This document shows, piece after piece, positions 21,751 through 23,579 of a stretch of DNA of 23,579 bases (positions within the stretch are counted from its first letter, which is position 1; the number at the start of each line of letters is the position of its first letter). The notes beneath the pieces are model-generated. The model was not told the DNA's origin. It saw nothing but the letters and a program-made list of their open reading frames with translations, and ran no database searches. This DNA is from Flavobacteriales bacterium (GTDB lineage: Bacteria; Bacteroidota; Bacteroidia; Flavobacteriales; Flavobacteriaceae): positions 1 through 23,579 of the forward strand of contig WGAP01000179.1 in NCBI GenBank assembly GCA_015494775.1, in the 5' to 3' direction. Made by a program: the position numbers and the translations under genes.

Positions 21751-22143
21751 ATGACTAAAAAAATCAAATTTTCGGAAACGTTTTTACTGATAATATTAAT
21801 ATTCCTTTACTTTTTTTCGATAAGTTCGGCCGTCCCAAAATATATCACAACTACGGTTTTGGTGATTTCATCCCTTTATTTTTTTCCTGTCAAACTTCTT
21901 TTACATAAGGGAAAATACACGCTGATCAACCTATTATCGGATTTTATCCTGTCGGTGGGATTATCTTTGCTTGTTGTCGGTTTATATCTTGAACACAAAA
22001 CCGTATTTTCGGTCTTCGGTTTATTGAATTTTGTTTTTATGGTGTATTTGGCATTGCATAGTAAAGATTTTGAAAAATCGAAGTATTATCATTTTATCAC
22101 CAATCATTTTCTCCTTATGTTTTTATTGGCAATGATTTTTTGA
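21751..22143 (+). CDS. Small integral membrane protein, unknown
   Basis: 130 residues starting MTKKIKFSETF. It contains four hydrophobic segments: FLLIILIFLYFFSI, TTTVLVISSLYFFPVKLLL, a long LLSDFILSVGLSLLVVGLYL, and VFSVFGLLNFVFMVYLAL, with a possible fifth (HFLLMFLLAMIF) at the end. Short charged loops separate them (HKGKYT, HSKDFEKSKYY). No family was recognised. The ATG at 21751 is preferred to the upstream start at 21724 because of the -7 element at 21719. It is AT-rich and convergent with the M1 aminopeptidase gene, with a shared hairpin between them. Confidence 0.65.
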   Translation: MTKKIKFSETFLLIILIFLYFFSISSAVPKYITTTVLVISSLYFFPVKLLLHKGKYTLINLLSDFILSVGLSLLVVGLYLEHKTVFSVFGLLNFVFMVYLALHSKDFEKSKYYHFITNHFLLMFLLAMIF

Positions 22144-22181
22144 CAAACGGATTGAGCGCGTTTGTTCTGAAAAAATACTTG

Positions 22182-22199
22182 CCGTAAAAATATTTACGG
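22182..22199. terminator. Candidate bidirectional terminator
   Basis: CCGTAAA-AATA-TTTACGG between two convergent genes, followed on the plus strand by TCTGTTTTT. The right arm overlaps the stop codon of the minus-strand aminopeptidase gene. Weak stem, so moderate confidence. Confidence 0.5.
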
Positions 22200-23579
22200 T
22201 CTGTTTTTCCCGATATCCTCCACTAACTGCTTACCCAAGCGGCGTAGCATCGGATGAAAATGAGCGGCCGCCAGCCGAGCATATTCCAGGGTTTTGGGCG
22301 TATAAATATGTAAATCGCGGATAAAAATCAAAGCTCCCACACGCGTATCCACATTATAGCGCGGGCCGGCATAGCTTACCAATTCGTCCAATAGTTTCCG
22401 GGAACCGAAACGCGAAACATAGCCGTCGGTGTTTAAGGCCAACACCATCCACAGCATGCGTAAGCCATGGTCGTGCGGGTTGTCCGAATGCCGTGTGCGG
22501 TCGAGCAAAACCTTGCGCTCGGCGGGAAAATACCGCCACAATGCTTGCAAGGCCAACGCCCTGACTGTGTAGGAACGGGCTTGCAGGGCTTCTTCCACCA
22601 AGGATTTCAGCACCGGCGGAACGCTTTGCAGCCGTTCCAAAACAAGGCGTTGTTCCAAGGGGCCGCGCTTCCAGATGCGCCGCACTATATCAATGTCCAC
22701 GCTGTCCAAAACGGGCGGCATTTGCAGCAACATTTCGTCATAAACCGCCGTCAAATAATCGTTGCGGGCCATATCGGCAAACAGGCGTTGCTTGTCCTTG
22801 TAGGGATACCGCCGGATGCTTTTCAACATGCGCACTATATCCACATCGGCAATCCCGGCCCGCAGCCCGTAAACAAAACTTTCCAAATCCGGTTGCCAAT
22901 CCACCCGGGCCAGTATGGAGCTTTGTGGGTTGGGCAAAATGAAGGCCGTTTGCGGATATTGTTTTAACGAAAATCCGTTGTCCACCAAGGTATCGCGGTA
23001 GTGGTAATACCGGTCGTAAATCCTGAGCGGGAGTTTTTGTCCGCCCGTATGACGGGCCGAAACCAATATGCTGTCGCCCTTTTGGCGCACCTTGTAGTAA
23101 GGCAGTTGCACCGAACGGAACCAATAGGCAAAAAATCCGGGTAAACTATCACCCGTTATCCTGTATAAACTACGCTGAAAATCGGCCGTAGTGGCATTGC
23201 CGTAGGCATGACGTTTCAAAAAATCCCGCATTACGGCACGGAATTTTTCCTCACCCACGCGTTTTTGCATCATGCGGATAATCCAGGCGCCTTTTTGATA
23301 GAAGCTCAGCGTGGATGCTTTGCCGTTTTGCAAGGGAATGGTATCACCCTTGGCGCGGGCTTCCAAAATATGCTGCGCATCGCGGTAATATTGCCATTCC
23401 ACATAATCGGTTCCACTGATGCGCCGGTCGATACGGTAGGCCAGCCATGTGGCAAAACTCTCGTGAAGCCAATGGTGGGATGCATTGGTTTCGGTTACCA
23501 AATCCCCGAACCATTGGTGGGCGGCTTCGTGAGCCAGCACATTGTAGGGCCGGCGGTCGGCAAGGGAAGTGTCGTTTAC
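22194..23579 (-). CDS. M1 family zinc aminopeptidase, C-terminal part (partial)
   Basis: The frame stays open through the right edge (VNDTSLADRRPYNVLAHEAA at the start), so the N-terminal domain and the GAMEN-type substrate motif are outside the window. The visible 461 residues begin at the active site: zinc-binding HEAAH, 18 residues, then the third ligand Glu in WLHESFATWLA. The YQKGAWIIRMM segment carries the conserved tyrosine of M1 peptidases. A long helical C-terminal region of HEAT-like repeats follows (for example VRALALQALWRYFP). The enzyme is predicted to remove N-terminal residues from peptides; a signal peptide would be expected but cannot be seen. It converges with the small membrane protein gene. 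Confidence 0.92.
   Translation of the reverse strand, partial: VNDTSLADRRPYNVLAHEAAHQWFGDLVTETNASHHWLHESFATWLAYRIDRRISGTDYVEWQYYRDAQHILEARAKGDTIPLQNGKASTLSFYQKGAWIIRMMQKRVGEEKFRAVMRDFLKRHAYGNATTADFQRSLYRITGDSLPGFFAYWFRSVQLPYYKVRQKGDSILVSARHTGGQKLPLRIYDRYYHYRDTLVDNGFSLKQYPQTAFILPNPQSSILARVDWQPDLESFVYGLRAGIADVDIVRMLKSIRRYPYKDKQRLFADMARNDYLTAVYDEMLLQMPPVLDSVDIDIVRRIWKRGPLEQRLVLERLQSVPPVLKSLVEEALQARSYTVRALALQALWRYFPAERKVLLDRTRHSDNPHDHGLRMLWMVLALNTDGYVSRFGSRKLLDELVSYAGPRYNVDTRVGALIFIRDLHIYTPKTLEYARLAAAHFHPMLRRLGKQLVEDIGKNRP

Overview
The window comes from a member of the Bacteroidota, most likely Flavobacteriia or a close relative. Three things point there: a type IX secretion locus (3' end of porU, porV) followed by cytidine deaminase; a TonB-dependent receptor with a carboxypeptidase-like N-terminal domain paired with a DUF5689 lipoprotein; and promoter-like sequences of the Bacteroidota type (TAnnTTTG at -7) with no obvious Shine-Dalgarno sites. 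Genus cannot be told from the sequence. Core genes are moderately GC-rich with GCC/GGC/CGC-heavy codons, which produces many long antisense shadow ORFs. Two stretches (about 8.15-10.1 kb and 20.83-22.15 kb) are clearly more AT-rich.

Layout. 1-1849 (+): end of porU, porV, cdd. 1876-7400 (-): HMG-CoA lyase, then a tightly packed six-gene run read from 7400 down to 2874: membrane protein of unknown function, DUF3822 protein, rsmD, family 2 glycosyltransferase, ECF sigma factor, lipA. 7401-8228: gene-free and full of repeats. 8229-10032: AT-rich block of small genes (DUF6232-like, DUF4177-like, yidD, an unknown + strand gene). 10169-11110 (+): malate dehydrogenase with its own promoter and terminator. 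11295-16208 (+): TonB-dependent receptor and DUF5689 lipoprotein, ending in a strong terminator. 16209-17447: gene-free, with the same two repeat families seen near 7.5-8.1 kb, twin perfect palindromes and a 186-bp GC-rich tandem duplication. 17448-20688 (+): pyruvate kinase, CYTH protein, radA. 20828-22143: AT-rich small genes (lipoprotein, membrane protein). 22194-23579 (-): C-terminal part of an M1 aminopeptidase that runs off the window.

How the genes fit together. PorU and PorV belong to the outer-membrane attachment complex of type IX secretion. The receptor and DUF5689 lipoprotein look like one outer-membrane uptake or binding unit of unknown substrate. Mdh, pyruvate kinase, HMG-CoA lyase and LipA are central carbon, leucine and lipoate metabolism. 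RsmD, RadA and YidD are housekeeping factors for ribosome modification, recombination repair and membrane protein insertion.

No defence system, CRISPR array, integrase, transposase, tRNA or rRNA was seen. The least explained content is the intergenic repeat architecture: two dispersed structured elements occur in the same order and orientation at two loci about 8.7 kb apart. The DUF5689 lipoprotein, with two related domains and a canonical EF-hand-type loop in only the second, is the most interesting protein.
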